64,000 nt of DNA, from the NCBI GenBank assembly GCA_003212315.1, contig QCQB01000003.1, positions 62,001 to 126,000 on the forward strand, in the 5' to 3' direction. Each line of letters starts with the position of its first letter. Position 1 is the stretch's first letter. This document shows positions 43,667-54,298 of the stretch, in pieces. Both the position numbers and the translations under genes were made by a program. The notes under the pieces were generated by a model. It made no database searches, was not told the DNA's origin, and saw only the letters and a program-made list of their open reading frames with translations. Source of the DNA: SAR116 cluster bacterium AG-447-C21 (lineage in GTDB: Bacteria > Pseudomonadota > Alphaproteobacteria > Thalassobaculales > Thalassobaculaceae).

Positions 43667-46065
43667 AATTTACCCTTTCATGGTTAAAGGATCATCTAGA
43701 GACGCAAGCGTCTCTGAAGCAAATCTGCGAAAAGTTGCCGATGTTAGGCCTTGAAGTAGAAAGCATTCAAGACCGGTCAGATGAACTTTCAGAATTCATA
43801 GTTGGCTATGTTGAAGAAGCATACCAGCATCCAAACGCTGATCGGTTGCGCGTCTGCATTGTAGATACAGGCTCTGAGAAAGTTCAGGTCGTGTGTGGGG
43901 CTCCAAATGCACGAACCGGAATTAAAGGGGTTTTTGCTCCAGCGGGTGCTAGGATACCGTCGACTGGAGACGAGTTGAAGAAGGGGGTAATTCGGGGAGA
44001 GGCGTCTAATGGGATGCTTTGTTCAGAGAGAGAAATGGGAATTTCTGATGAGCATGATGGAATAATTGAACTGCCCAGCGACAGTAAGATTGGAGAAGGG
44101 TTTGCTAAAATAGCAGGCTTTGATGATCCCATTATTGATATTGCTATTACACCAGATCGAGCAGATTGCCTGGGAGTTCGTGGAATTGCCAGAGATTTAG
44201 CAGCAGCAGGTCTTGGCAAACTAAAACCTCTCGATACATCTCCAGTTAAAACCACTTTCAAGAGCCCTATTGATTGGAGAGTAGACTTACCAGATATGGA
44301 TCCCCCCTTGGCACCGCTAGTGGTTGGTCGATATTTCAAAGGGGTAAAAAACGGGTCTAGCCCCAAATGGCTTAAGGAGCGGTTACAAGCAGTGGGTCTT
44401 CGTCCAATCTCTGCACTCGTGGATATAACTAACTATGTTATGATGGACGTTGGTCGTCCACTCCATGCCTACGATGCAGATAAAGTTGAAGGTGATATTT
44501 TTATCCGGTTAGCAAAAGATGGAGAAAAATATACAGCATTAGATGGAAAACAATATGTCTTTGATGAAGAGATGATCGTGATTGGAGACGATAGAGGAGT
44601 TGATGACTTAGCAGGTATAATGGGCGGGGAGAGATCTGGCTGTGGCGAGGGAACGGTTAATATGTTTCTTGAAGCTGCTATCTTCGATCCAATTCGAACT
44701 GCGTCCACAGGACGGAAGCTCAATATAATATCGGATGCAAGATATAGATTTGAGCGAGGACTTGATTCCACCTCCCCGTTTTGGGGGTCAGAATTGGCAG
44801 CTCGACTAGTTCTTGATATTTGTGGAGGAGAAGCTAGTGAGCTGGTTGTTCATGGTGCAGAACCAGATTGGAAAAAAGTCTTCACTTTGAGATATAGTCG
44901 GATAGAAAATTTAACAGGTGTGAAGGTTCCTGAGCCAGATTGTTTAAGAATTCTGAAAACGTTAGGTTTCGAAGTTTCCGGCAAGGGGGAGCGAATTGAA
45001 TGTGCTGTTCCACCGTGGCGTGCTGATATCATAGGGGAGGCGGATCTTGTTGAGGAGATAGTACGGGTATGGGGATTTGATGAAATTCCGATGATTTCTA
45101 TGCTTAATGACAATGTCATCCCTCAACCTGCCCTTAGTATCAGACAGATTAGAGAGGGGCTTGCAAAACGTAGTTTGGCCGTTAGAGGTATGGCAGAAGC
45201 GGTTACATACTCGTTCCTCTCATCGCGGGATGCAATTTTGTTTGGAGGTGGAGCGGAGGAACTTCGGTTAAATAATCCTATCAGTGCAGAATTAGATGCG
45301 ATGCGTCCATCCGTTTTACCTAATTTGATATCGGCAGTTGGGCGTAATTCAAATATGGGTTCAAACGATTTAGCTATTTTTGAGGTTGGACCTCAGTACT
45401 CAGATGCGACACCAGCTGGACAACAAATGGTCGCAGGTGCAATTAGATCAGGTAATACAGGGGCAAGGGATTGGACCAAATCAACACGGCCGGTAGACCT
45501 TTTTGACATAAAAGCCGATGCTCTATTTGTTTTGGAAAGCCTAAGCGCTCCAACTAATAATCTTCAAGTGGACCCATCTGGTGCGCCTGGTTGGTACCAC
45601 CCTGGACGTTCAGGTGCTTTTCGATTAGGACCAAAAGTTCTGGGATATTTTGGGGATATTCACCCAAAAGTACTTGCAACTATGAATGTTGAAGGCCCTA
45701 TCGTGGGTTTTGAAGTGTTCATAGAAAATATACCGACCACTCGGTCTAAGGGCCCCGCTCGATCTCTTTTAAAGCTAGATGCTTTACAATCTGTTAACCG
45801 GGACTTTGCCTTTATAGTAGACCATGAGTTGCAGGCCGAGAAATTAATTAGAGCAGCGCAAGGAGCGGATAAAGCCTTGGTAACTGCCGTTCAGTTATTT
45901 GACGAATATGCAGGTAAAGGTATTCCAGAAGGGAAAAAGTCACTTGCTATTGCGGTCACCATTCAACCTAAAAATCAAACTCTTACGGACGAAGAATTGG
46001 AAACTATTTCTGATAAAATAATCAGTAAAATCACTAAAGATACCGGTGGCTACCTCAGAGATTAG
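43663..46065 (+). CDS. pheT: Phenylalanine--tRNA ligase beta subunit
   Basis: 800 aa, full length. It starts [12 protein letters not shown], followed by a tRNA-binding OB domain (about 40-150, [10 protein letters not shown]), B3/B4 editing domain (about 210-390, with [19 protein letters not shown]), B5 domain (about 400-470), a catalytic-like core, and a C-terminal anticodon-binding domain (about 705-800, [11 protein letters not shown]). The ORF track starts at 43600, inside pheS; the ATG at 43663 overlaps the pheS stop by four bases, as is standard. No truncation is seen. Confidence 0.97.
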   Translation: MKFTLSWLKDHLETQASLKQICEKLPMLGLEVESIQDRSDELSEFIVGYVEEAYQHPNADRLRVCIVDTGSEKVQVVCGAPNARTGIKGVFAPAGARIPSTGDELKKGVIRGEASNGMLCSEREMGISDEHDGIIELPSDSKIGEGFAKIAGFDDPIIDIAITPDRADCLGVRGIARDLAAAGLGKLKPLDTSPVKTTFKSPIDWRVDLPDMDPPLAPLVVGRYFKGVKNGSSPKWLKERLQAVGLRPISALVDITNYVMMDVGRPLHAYDADKVEGDIFIRLAKDGEKYTALDGKQYVFDEEMIVIGDDRGVDDLAGIMGGERSGCGEGTVNMFLEAAIFDPIRTASTGRKLNIISDARYRFERGLDSTSPFWGSELAARLVLDICGGEASELVVHGAEPDWKKVFTLRYSRIENLTGVKVPEPDCLRILKTLGFEVSGKGERIECAVPPWRADIIGEADLVEEIVRVWGFDEIPMISMLNDNVIPQPALSIRQIREGLAKRSLAVRGMAEAVTYSFLSSRDAILFGGGAEELRLNNPISAELDAMRPSVLPNLISAVGRNSNMGSNDLAIFEVGPQYSDATPAGQQMVAGAIRSGNTGARDWTKSTRPVDLFDIKADALFVLESLSAPTNNLQVDPSGAPGWYHPGRSGAFRLGPKVLGYFGDIHPKVLATMNVEGPIVGFEVFIENIPTTRSKGPARSLLKLDALQSVNRDFAFIVDHELQAEKLIRAAQGADKALVTAVQLFDEYAGKGIPEGKKSLAIAVTIQPKNQTLTDEELETISDKIISKITKDTGGYLRD

Positions 46066-46109
46066 GATGAGACAAAACTCTATATGTTTGGGCATATTGT
46101 CTAATATGT

Positions 46110-46895
46110 TCAGTTTGCATCTGCCGGCTTTACCATAACAAAGCGCATTTTCGAGCCCAGAAATTCAACAGCAGTTAATATCTGGGTAGCATAGACACCA
46201 CTATCAATTCCAATTCTATGATTATAAATCTTTGGTTTTTTTGAAAAGTGTTCAATGGAATGGCCGTGAATAATTATCTCATTGAAAGGCCATGTGGTGA
46301 CATTAAGAAACTCATCTCTGATCCAGGTTTTTGCTTCCAATGTTTGGTTCGAAAGTGAATATCTTGGGTCAACACCAGCATGCACAAAAAACAACCCCTC
46401 AATTTGAAAACTCTCACGCATATTTGTGAGCATTTTCCGGACAGTAGAAGGAAGAGTATTTCCAATTTCTCTCTTCAAAGTTTCAATGGGAAGGTCAATA
46501 TTTACACCAAGGCTTAATAACGTTGCCTTCCCTCCATTGCGTCTCCATGCTTGATAGTCACGCTCAGTTAATTGACCATTCACCGCGCGGCATAACCACA
46601 CGTCATGGTTTCCCTTTAAAACGATGTCTTCAACATTCATTTTTGTTGTAAAGGATGTAACTCCTTGTGCTGCAAGCTTCAAAGATTCCTTCGAGTTTGG
46701 TCCCCTATCAATAAGATCTCCAATCAAAATACAAATAGTCTTTTCTGGATCTAGAGTTTCAATATCATCTGCAATTGATTTGTACATCAACTCGAGGTGT
46801 TTCGAACAACCGTGCACATCGCCAATTGCAACAACCATGGTTCCATGGTCGATGGACCGAGGATTATCCTGCCATTCTGTGCGGACAACCAGCAT
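46110..46895 (-). CDS. PPP-family metallophosphoesterase (serine/threonine phosphatase-like)
   Basis: 261 aa. Calcineurin-type metal motifs are all present: AIGDVHG, LIGDLIDRGPNS, LKGNHDVW, HAGVDP and IIHGHS. It could be a protein phosphatase (PrpA-like) or a nucleotidase (ApaH-like). The ORF track begins five codons upstream at 46910; the ATG at 46895 has GGAG nine bases before it and is preferred. It is convergent with pheT (44-base gap) and divergent from the dioxygenase. Confidence 0.85.
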   Translation of the reverse strand: MLVVRTEWQDNPRSIDHGTMVVAIGDVHGCSKHLELMYKSIADDIETLDPEKTICILIGDLIDRGPNSKESLKLAAQGVTSFTTKMNVEDIVLKGNHDVWLCRAVNGQLTERDYQAWRRNGGKATLLSLGVNIDLPIETLKREIGNTLPSTVRKMLTNMRESFQIEGLFFVHAGVDPRYSLSNQTLEAKTWIRDEFLNVTTWPFNEIIIHGHSIEHFSKKPKIYNHRIGIDSGVYATQILTAVEFLGSKMRFVMVKPADAN

Positions 46896-47035
46896 TGATA
46901 AAATCTCCATTCAATAAAGATTATCTACCAACACCTTATCAATCCCTTTAGGGGCTATTCATCACGGAGTAGATTTTAGACGCTTAAATATGCTGCTACT
47001 ATTTCTAAATAGGTCGGGTAGGTCTGGAGACCCTT

Positions 47036-47842
47036 ATGAAACTTACAGCAGAGCAATATGATGCATATATTCGAGATGGGTTTCTCGTATTTCCTGAATT
47101 ATTCGATGAAGCTGAGGTCAACATATTACGGAATGAAGCAGATAGGTTAAGACAAATCGATGCCGAGGGTATTTTTCGTGAAGGCAATGACGGAATGGCC
47201 AAAACAATGTTCCGCATGCATGAGCCAGATGGACCAACTTATAGTGCTGCCTATAGGGCGCTATCTCGGACGCCGAGATCTCTAGGTATTGCGCAGCAAT
47301 TATTACAAGACGAAAATTTATATATGCATCACTGTAAACTTAATATGAAACCAGCTATCGACGGTACAGTCTGGCATTGGCATCAGGATTTTGGTTCATG
47401 GCAGCGGGATGGAATAAGGAAACCCGAAATGGTAACCGTTATGGTTATGCTTGACGAGGCAACTGAGATAGGAGGTTGCCTTTATATGTTACCGGGGAGT
47501 CATTTAAAGGGTCGCTTTGACCCCTATTTCGAGGACTCCACTGTTTATAAATTTTATGCAACACCATCTATAATGGTAAAAGAACAAATGAAGTATCTTT
47601 CTGATCCAGTGGCAATAACTGGAAAGCCGGGCACAGTTGCAATATTCGATTGTAACACTCTCCATGCGTCTGGGCACAATCTTTCAGCGAAAGATAGATG
47701 GCAAATTTACCTTTGTTATAATCGTTGCACCAATCACCCGATTGACATTGATGATCCGAGGCCAGATTACGTGAGGTCGACAAACTGGGAGCCGATGACT
47801 TTTTTGAATAATGATTCAATTGTCACCAAAGGCCTTTCTTAA
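47036..47842 (+). CDS. Phytanoyl-CoA dioxygenase-family Fe(II)/2-oxoglutarate oxygenase
   Basis: 268 aa double-stranded beta-helix oxygenase. Metal ligands are in HWHQDFGSW (HxD) and the later LHASGHNLS histidine, followed by a conserved arginine (KDRWQIYLCYN region). Family members hydroxylate fatty acyl-CoAs or small molecules. The substrate is unknown. A good ribosome-binding site (TGGAG) precedes the ATG. It seems to be a single-gene unit. Confidence 0.84.
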   Translation: MKLTAEQYDAYIRDGFLVFPELFDEAEVNILRNEADRLRQIDAEGIFREGNDGMAKTMFRMHEPDGPTYSAAYRALSRTPRSLGIAQQLLQDENLYMHHCKLNMKPAIDGTVWHWHQDFGSWQRDGIRKPEMVTVMVMLDEATEIGGCLYMLPGSHLKGRFDPYFEDSTVYKFYATPSIMVKEQMKYLSDPVAITGKPGTVAIFDCNTLHASGHNLSAKDRWQIYLCYNRCTNHPIDIDDPRPDYVRSTNWEPMTFLNNDSIVTKGLS

Positions 47843-48002
47843 CCAAGTAATGACTTAAGACAGGTAACCTTGGTAACACCAGGTATCTCAAGTAGATAAT
47901 AAAAAGGCAGTATTGCCCGAAATAATTTAAAGAAAAGCCTATTTACAAGTATAGCGTGGTCATGTGATGTTCCCTGATCAAATAAAAATCTGGCGAGTCC
48001 GT

Positions 48003-48014
48003 GTAACTAGTTAC
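48003..48014. promoter_or_regulatory. 12-bp perfect palindrome upstream of the MFS gene
   Basis: GTAACTAGTTAC is a perfect 12-bp palindrome flanked by near-symmetric TCCGT and GGA, 46 bases before the exporter start. It could be an operator for a dimeric repressor of the drug-exporter gene. No repressor gene is adjacent. Confidence 0.35.
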
Positions 48015-48059
48015 GGATAGCAGATTACAATGCATCAATTGAAATAATTATCGCAACTT

Positions 48060-49268
48060 TTGTCAGAAAATGGTGACGAATTGAGTAGAAAAACAACTCG
48101 AGGGCTAACACTAATCCTTGGGGGGATAGCAGCTTTAGGTGCAGCTGGAATAGATATGTATTTACCTAGTCTTCCAACAATAGAAATGGAATTGGCTGGG
48201 GAGCCTGGGGCTAGTCAATTAACCCTTAGTGCATTTTTTGTTGGTTTAGCTGTTGGGCAACTGATTTATGGACCCGCTTCAGATGCTTTAGGTAGAAGGA
48301 AAGTACTTATATGGGGCATCATACTTTATTGTTTTGGCGGCCTTGCGTGCCTTTTTGTTGAGACAATAGAACAGCTGATTTTTGCGAGACTGATACAGGC
48401 CTTGGGCGCCGCCGTAGGCGGCGTAATTGCAAGAGCAATTGTAAGAGATCTTTTCAGTCTCGATAAGGCGGCCCAAGCACAATCTTTTATCAATTTAGCC
48501 TTCTCAATAACCCCTTTATTAGCGCCTACCCTTGGTGGTTATCTTCTAATATTGTTTGGCTGGCGCTCTATTTTTTTGGCATTATTGTGTTTTGGTTTGG
48601 TTTGCTTAATAGCACTCTTTTTGCGTGTTCCTGAAACGTTGCCTGTTGAGCGAAGAAAGACCTTTTCGCTAATGTTTTTAATCAATAGCTATCGAAGAAT
48701 ACTTAGTAACCGGCAATCAATTGGCTGTATTTTAACAGGAGTATTTGCCTTCGCTTGCATGTTCACATATTTTGCAGCTTCGCCATATATTTATATAAAA
48801 ATTTTTGGAGTTCCAGAGGAGCATTATGGACTGCTTTTTGGACTGAATGTAACAGGTATCATTATTGGCAATATTATAAATACGCGCTTGGTTCTTCGCA
48901 AAGGCGCTCTCGTAATGTTGCGGGTTGGAAGTTTGATTTCTGCCTTGGGTGGACTTTCTCTTTTTATAGCCGTTTCCAACAATTTATTTGGCATCTATGG
49001 AGTTATTATCCCCCTATTTTTTGTTATCGGCAGCCTTGGCTTTATTGGAGCCAATGCTATAGCAGGAGCGCTAGAGCCTTTTCCCGATTTGGCGGGCACG
49101 ACGGCTTCTCTTTTTGGCTTTTTGCAGATGACATTGGGAGCTTTTGTTGGAGGTTTGGTAAGTGTCTTTCATGATGGTACGGCACTACCAATGGGTATTA
49201 TTATTGTATTACTGAGTTTCATGGGCTTTAGTTCATACCTCGTTTTTCTTTGCTCAAGAAAAGTTTAA
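48060..49268 (+). CDS. Bcr/CflA-family multidrug MFS exporter
   Basis: 402 aa with twelve predicted membrane segments. Signatures are GIDMYLPSLPTI in TM1, the MFS motif A-like GPASDALGRRKVL after TM2, and RLIQALGAAVGGVIARAIVRDL, characteristic of the Bcr/CflA/DHA1 drug efflux family. Start assigned to TTG at 48060, because no ATG fits before TM1; the true start is uncertain. The likely function is proton-driven efflux of drugs or metabolites across the inner membrane. Confidence 0.88.
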   Translation: MSENGDELSRKTTRGLTLILGGIAALGAAGIDMYLPSLPTIEMELAGEPGASQLTLSAFFVGLAVGQLIYGPASDALGRRKVLIWGIILYCFGGLACLFVETIEQLIFARLIQALGAAVGGVIARAIVRDLFSLDKAAQAQSFINLAFSITPLLAPTLGGYLLILFGWRSIFLALLCFGLVCLIALFLRVPETLPVERRKTFSLMFLINSYRRILSNRQSIGCILTGVFAFACMFTYFAASPYIYIKIFGVPEEHYGLLFGLNVTGIIIGNIINTRLVLRKGALVMLRVGSLISALGGLSLFIAVSNNLFGIYGVIIPLFFVIGSLGFIGANAIAGALEPFPDLAGTTASLFGFLQMTLGAFVGGLVSVFHDGTALPMGIIIVLLSFMGFSSYLVFLCSRKV

Positions 49269-49323
49269 ATATACTTAAATTTAAAAAAAATGAATTTATT
49301 GATTTGATCAACGCGGATTTCAA

Positions 49324-50547
49324 ATGCGTAATGAATTGACAAACTCTGACGCCCGCCGGTTGTTTTTATTTCTTCACGGACTTTCTGGTTCCCTGAAGGA
49401 TAATCATAATAAAGAGGCATTGCCTGAAATAATAAAGCGCATTGGCTTTGTACAAATAGATAGTATAAAAACAGCGGAGCGAGCTCACCATCATATATTA
49501 TTTTCCCGTTGTAATTCTTATGATCACACATGGTTAGATTACCATCTTGAAGAAAAGCGCAGTCTTTTCGAAAACTGGACCCATGATGCTTCGATTATTC
49601 CTATGGAATTCTTTCCCTATTGGGGCCATCGATTTTTGCGCACGCGGGACAAACTGGTGGGAAGCCGGTGGTGGAAAAATAGGATGGGTGATGACCCAGA
49701 TGAAATATGTCGACGTGTTCTCCATCATATCGAGCAAAATGGTGCGGCAAAATCACGTGATTTGAGATGGAATAGGGGCGACGAATTCCCAGACAAATCG
49801 AAAAAGTCATCATCTTGGTGGGGCTGGAACCCCTCAAAGGCAGCATTAGTGTTTTTATGGCGAACCGGTAAACTGGCTGTAGCAAAAAGAGAAGGGTTTC
49901 AAAAAGTCTATGACCTGACTGAACGGGTTATTCCGGATGTGTATAGAAAGCTTAAATACTCAGAACAAGAATATATAGATTGGAACTGCACAACCGCTAT
50001 AGAGAATATAGGGTTTGGCTCACATACTGAAATCGCTAAATACTGGGAAGGGGTAATGCCTCAAGAAGCTAAAACCTGGTGTGAAAAATCTCAGCATAAT
50101 TATATAATGGAAATACAGGTTGAGGCTAAAAATGGAGACAAAGTTGTAAGTTGGGCGCATCCAGATATTTTTTCCTGGTTGGAAATGGCACCCGATCCAC
50201 CAAATATTGTTCGTTTTCTATCGCCATTCGATCCTCTCATTAGAGACCGTAAAAGAACTCAGCGATTATTTGGGTTTGATTTTAAAATTGAAATTTATGT
50301 CCCCCAATCAAAAAGAGTTTATGGATATTATGTTTATCCAATGCTCGAAAAAGATAGATTTATTGGCCGAATAGAAATGAAATCAAATAAGAAATCAAAT
50401 AATCTGGTCGTGTGTGGTTTTTGGTTGGAGCCGGGAGTTAGGTTAACCAAAAGACGAAAAAAAATGATCGAGTCGGAGTTACATCGGTGGAGAACTTTAC
50501 TAGGATTATCCCAAATTAAATCTACGGTTAAAGAGCTTAGACTATGA
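49324..50547 (+). CDS. AlkZ/YcaQ-type DNA glycosylase (HTH_42 family)
   Basis: 407 aa winged-helix protein. E. coli YcaQ and Streptomyces AlkZ unhook DNA interstrand crosslinks; the catalytic QxD/QxQ motif is present here as VQIDSIKTAERAHH. Other family segments are LFENWTHDASIIP, RRVLHHIEQNGAAKSRDL and FLSPFDPLIRDRKRTQRLFGFDF (in parts). It starts 55 bases after the drug exporter. AlkZ genes in antibiotic producers act as self-resistance factors together with exporters; here that is only a suggestion. Confidence 0.85.
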   Translation: MRNELTNSDARRLFLFLHGLSGSLKDNHNKEALPEIIKRIGFVQIDSIKTAERAHHHILFSRCNSYDHTWLDYHLEEKRSLFENWTHDASIIPMEFFPYWGHRFLRTRDKLVGSRWWKNRMGDDPDEICRRVLHHIEQNGAAKSRDLRWNRGDEFPDKSKKSSSWWGWNPSKAALVFLWRTGKLAVAKREGFQKVYDLTERVIPDVYRKLKYSEQEYIDWNCTTAIENIGFGSHTEIAKYWEGVMPQEAKTWCEKSQHNYIMEIQVEAKNGDKVVSWAHPDIFSWLEMAPDPPNIVRFLSPFDPLIRDRKRTQRLFGFDFKIEIYVPQSKRVYGYYVYPMLEKDRFIGRIEMKSNKKSNNLVVCGFWLEPGVRLTKRRKKMIESELHRWRTLLGLSQIKSTVKELRL

Positions 50548-50674
50548 TTTTTAAACATCTTATTTTGAAAATATAATTTTTTTTACATTCATTATATAAA
50601 TTTCAGCGATGAAGTTATAAAAATAGGGAGAATTTTTAAGCTATTTACTCTTTGCTGTAATACTGGTTTTTTTA

Positions 50675-52234
50675 GTGAGTCAAAACAAAGCAAAATCAAA
50701 AACAGGCCAGTTGGACGAGCCGGAATTGGCTCCATTGTTGAAGCTATCTGGGATCACAAAGTCCTTTCCCGGAATATTAGCCAACGACGCGATAGACCTA
50801 ACCGTAAAACAAGGAGAAATTCATGCGCTACTTGGCGAGAATGGCGCAGGTAAGTCTACACTTGTCAAAATAATATATGGCTTATTAAAGCCTGATGCCG
50901 GTACTTTTGAATGGGAAGAAGTTGTATTGAGCTTATCGAACCCAGCGCAGGCGAGATCCCTTGGGATCGGAATGGTTTTCCAGCATTTTTCCCTTTTCGA
51001 AGCCCTTACAGTTTGTGAAAATATTGCTATCGCAGATGATCAAAAATTAAATTTAAAAACCATTGCTCTTAGAATTAAAGAAGTTTCAGATAAGTATGGA
51101 CTACCGATTGACCCAGATCGCTATGTGCATTCCCTTTCCGTAGGAGAGAAGCAACGTATCGAGATACTTCGTTGTTTGCTCCAGAAGCCAAAGCTTCTCA
51201 TACTGGATGAACCTACATCAGTACTAACGCCGCAGGAGGCTTTAAACCTTTTTGCTACGCTAGAAAATCTTGCATCATCAGGATGTGCAATTTTGTATAT
51301 CAGCCACAAATTGGCGGAAGTTAAGAGCTTATGTGGGACTGCAACTATTTTACGTAACGGAGCTGTGGTCGCCACTTGCAACCCAAAGTTAGAAACAGCA
51401 AAAACTATGGCAGAACTTATGATTGGGGCTAAATTACATAATATAAAAAGGCCTAAGAAATCAGGAAGTCACGACAATAGAGTTCAAATTAATAAGTTAA
51501 ATTTAAAGTCTAATGACCCCTTTGGGATGGACCTGGAAAACATTTCTTTTGATATTCAAAAGGGTGAAGTTGTAGGTATTGCAGGCGTTGCCGGAAATGG
51601 CCAGACTGAACTAATGGCAGCCTTGTCGGGCGAGGTAATACAAACTGGCTCTCATGAGACTATTTTTTTTGATGGTGTAGGCGTCTCGACAATGAGAGTG
51701 GCCGAGCGTCGTGCTATGGGAGCCGGTTTTGTTCCGGAAGAGAGATATGGCCACGCTGCGATAAAGGAAATGAGTCTCAAAGATAATGCGTTGCTCACAA
51801 CCTCACAAAAATTAAATTTAATCAAAAAAGGGTTTTTACAATCCAATGAAATTTGTGATCTAACTCACAAAATAATTTCGGATTTTGATGTCAGAACTAC
51901 CGGCCTTGAAATGGAGACAGGTAATCTCTCAGGGGGAAACCTACAAAAGTTTATTCTGGGGCGTGAAATTCTTCAAAACCCCCGTATTCTTATTGTATCC
52001 CAGCCGACATGGGGCGTAGATGCAGGAGCTGCCGTATTTTTAAGAAAATCTTTGTTGGATCTTGCTGCACGAGGCTGTGCAATTTTAATTATTTCTCAGG
52101 ATCTAGATGAAATTTTTGAAATTTGTGATCGTATAGCTGTTCTTTATCAGGGCACCTTATCCCCTTTAATAAATACAGAATCGGCGTCTGTTGATCAAAT
52201 AGGCTTATTAATGGGTGGGAAAACTACAGAATGA
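50675..52234 (+). CDS. BMP-type ABC importer, duplicated ATP-binding protein
   Basis: 519 aa with two fused ATPase domains, like RbsA or NupA/YufO. Domain 1 has Walker A GENGAGKST, signature LSVGEKQR and Walker B LLILDEPTS. Domain 2 has a degenerate Walker A (GVAGNGQTE), signature LSGGNLQK and ILIVSQPTWG, with Ser-Gln replacing the usual Asp-Glu of Walker B. This asymmetry is normal in the family. GTG start. Its stop overlaps the first permease start by four bases. Confidence 0.92.
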   Translation: MSQNKAKSKTGQLDEPELAPLLKLSGITKSFPGILANDAIDLTVKQGEIHALLGENGAGKSTLVKIIYGLLKPDAGTFEWEEVVLSLSNPAQARSLGIGMVFQHFSLFEALTVCENIAIADDQKLNLKTIALRIKEVSDKYGLPIDPDRYVHSLSVGEKQRIEILRCLLQKPKLLILDEPTSVLTPQEALNLFATLENLASSGCAILYISHKLAEVKSLCGTATILRNGAVVATCNPKLETAKTMAELMIGAKLHNIKRPKKSGSHDNRVQINKLNLKSNDPFGMDLENISFDIQKGEVVGIAGVAGNGQTELMAALSGEVIQTGSHETIFFDGVGVSTMRVAERRAMGAGFVPEERYGHAAIKEMSLKDNALLTTSQKLNLIKKGFLQSNEICDLTHKIISDFDVRTTGLEMETGNLSGGNLQKFILGREILQNPRILIVSQPTWGVDAGAAVFLRKSLLDLAARGCAILIISQDLDEIFEICDRIAVLYQGTLSPLINTESASVDQIGLLMGGKTTE

Positions 52235-53337
52235 GTCAAATCTTTCAATTTTTTCCAAAATTTGTTTTAGAACCTCGATTAGAGGTATCGGGAAAATGGG
52301 TAATATTGTCGCCTATCATTGCCATCATATTAACGCTTTTCAGTGGTGTGATAATATTTTCATTGCTGGGAAAAGATCCGTTTCTCGCTCTGTATACTTT
52401 TTTCGTCCAACCATTAACCACTATGTTTGGGATCACAGAACTGCTGGTAAAAGCGACACCCCTAGTCTTGATAGGGGTCGGCCTTGCTATAGGCTTTAAA
52501 GCTAATGTCTGGAATATTGGAGCAGAAGGACAGTTTACTATGGGCGCAGTATTTGGTGGCGGGACTGCACTGCTCTGCCAACATACGGAGAGTATACTGG
52601 TACTACCATTAGTGCTTGTACTTGGAACCTTAGGGGGGCTTTTTTGGGGGGCTATTCCAGCATTTTTAAAGACGAGATTTAATGCGAATGAAATTTTAAC
52701 GAGCCTGATGCTCTCGTATGTTGCGGTTCTGTGCCTAAGCTATTTGGTTCATGGGCCTTGGCGTGACCCCGCTGGTTTTAATTTTCCTGAGAGCCAAATT
52801 TTCTCAGATTATGCCATGCTGCCCATTCTTATCGAGAATAGCCGATTAAATTTAGGAACGATGTTTGCAATTTTGGTTGTCTTGGTAGCATGGATATTAA
52901 TGACTCGCACTATTATTGGATTTCAACTAAGGGTCGTAGGTTTGGCTCCAACAGCGGCTCAATATGCTGGTTTCAAACAGTCAGGACTCATATGGTTATC
53001 TTTTCTTATAAGCGGAGGACTTGCGGGACTTGCTGGGATAGCTGAAGTTTCAGGAACGATTGGACAATTACTACCTTCTGTGTCACCGGGCTATGGATTT
53101 ACCGCTATAATTGTTGCTTTCCTTGGTAGATTACACCCAGTTGGCGTTCTCTTTGCTGGGTTAATAATGGCACTTTCTTATATAGGAGGTGAGAATGCTC
53201 AAATAGAAATTGGATTGCCGGCAGCGGTAACGGGTTTATTCCAGGGTATTTTACTTTTCTTTCTATTAGCGTGCGATGTTTTAGTGAGATACAGGCTTTC
53301 ACATAGATCAGTTCTTGCTAGTGAGAGGCGCGAGTAA
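52231..53337 (+). CDS. BMP-type ABC importer, permease 1
   Basis: 368 aa membrane permease of the RbsC/BmpB-like group, with about eight to ten hydrophobic segments. Family motifs are FKANVWNIGAEGQFTMGA and LTSLMLSYVAVLCLSYLV. TIGQLLPSVSPGYGFTAIIVAFLGRL (in parts) lies near the C-terminus. It forms the membrane channel with permease 2. The 4-base overlap upstream and 1-base overlap downstream show tight coupling. Confidence 0.91.
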   Translation: MSQIFQFFPKFVLEPRLEVSGKWVILSPIIAIILTLFSGVIIFSLLGKDPFLALYTFFVQPLTTMFGITELLVKATPLVLIGVGLAIGFKANVWNIGAEGQFTMGAVFGGGTALLCQHTESILVLPLVLVLGTLGGLFWGAIPAFLKTRFNANEILTSLMLSYVAVLCLSYLVHGPWRDPAGFNFPESQIFSDYAMLPILIENSRLNLGTMFAILVVLVAWILMTRTIIGFQLRVVGLAPTAAQYAGFKQSGLIWLSFLISGGLAGLAGIAEVSGTIGQLLPSVSPGYGFTAIIVAFLGRLHPVGVLFAGLIMALSYIGGENAQIEIGLPAAVTGLFQGILLFFLLACDVLVRYRLSHRSVLASERRE

Positions 53338-54254
53338 TGGACGCATTACCTGTCGTATTAACTATCATTACGGCTTCAACCCCCCTTCTGCTAGCCGCTA
53401 CAGGTGAGCTTGTTACAGAAAAGGCAGGTGTCTTGAACCTGGGCGTAGAAGGCATGATGCTGGTCGGAGCAATCGCCGCCTTCGCAACAGCTGTATCTAC
53501 CGGGAGTGGTTTATTGGCAATTTTGGTGGGAGCTTTTTCTGGAGTTGCAGTTGCAGCTATTTTCGCAATCCTAACTCTGACATTTCTTGCAAATCAAGTG
53601 GCGACAGGCTTAGCTCTAACAATCTTTGGGGTAGGACTAAGTGCTTTGATAGGCAGCAGCTTTGTAGGGATCTCTCTAGAGCCGCTACCTCAGCTTAATG
53701 TCGAATTTTTATCAACAATACCAATACTAGGTGAACTTCTATTTGGGCATGACGTATTAGTTTATTTATCTTTCATAATGATCCTCTTGGCCGGCTATTT
53801 TTTATCTAAAACTCGTCCAGGTTTGATATTACGGGCCGTCGGTGAATCACACGATTCGGCCCATGCCCTTGGATATTCAGTGCTTACTGTACGATATTTG
53901 GCAGTATTATTTGGCGGTTTTATGAGCGGTTTAGCAGGTAGTTATCTTTCACTGGTATATACACCTCTTTGGGCAGAGAATATGACAGCTGGTCGAGGCT
54001 GGATCGCATTAGCTCTAGTGGTGTTTGGGACTTGGCGAGCAGGAAGAATCGCTTTTGGAGCTTATTTATTCGGGGCTATTACAATTTTGCAATTGCATGT
54101 TCAAGGATGGGGAATAAATATCGCGTCACAGTTTATGACGATGTTACCATATATTGCCACTGTAGTTGTCTTGGTTCTAATTTCACAAGACAGAACAAAA
54201 ATTAAAATGAATGCACCTCAGAGTATTGGTAAGGCGTTTCGTCCAGCTAAGTAA
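53337..54254 (+). CDS. BMP-type ABC importer, permease 2
   Basis: 305 aa membrane permease with about eight hydrophobic segments. It has GELVTEKAGVLNLGVEGMML near the start, LANQVATGLALTIFGVGLSA, and RAVGESHDSAHALGYSV, the cytoplasmic coupling segment, all typical of the second permease (YufQ/BmpC type). It overlaps permease 1 by one base and precedes the binding protein by 44 bases. Confidence 0.91.
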   Translation: MDALPVVLTIITASTPLLLAATGELVTEKAGVLNLGVEGMMLVGAIAAFATAVSTGSGLLAILVGAFSGVAVAAIFAILTLTFLANQVATGLALTIFGVGLSALIGSSFVGISLEPLPQLNVEFLSTIPILGELLFGHDVLVYLSFIMILLAGYFLSKTRPGLILRAVGESHDSAHALGYSVLTVRYLAVLFGGFMSGLAGSYLSLVYTPLWAENMTAGRGWIALALVVFGTWRAGRIAFGAYLFGAITILQLHVQGWGINIASQFMTMLPYIATVVVLVLISQDRTKIKMNAPQSIGKAFRPAK

Positions 54255-54298
54255 AAAATATAACTTTAACTTTTAATCCTGAGACTAAGGGGCTCAAA

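Noticed and set aside
43884-44366. 160 aa minus-strand ORF inside pheT
   Set aside because: Lies fully within a strongly conserved gene and has low-complexity, Ser/Pro/Ile-rich sequence typical of antisense reading.
48755-49174. 139 aa plus-strand ORF inside the MFS gene
   Set aside because: Out-of-frame reading of membrane-segment codons giving Phe/Trp/Tyr-rich nonsense sequence.
50675-52234. Degenerate second Walker A and Walker B as a sign of a broken ATPase
   Set aside because: Asymmetric nucleotide-binding sites are normal in the duplicated sugar/nucleoside ABC ATPases of this family.
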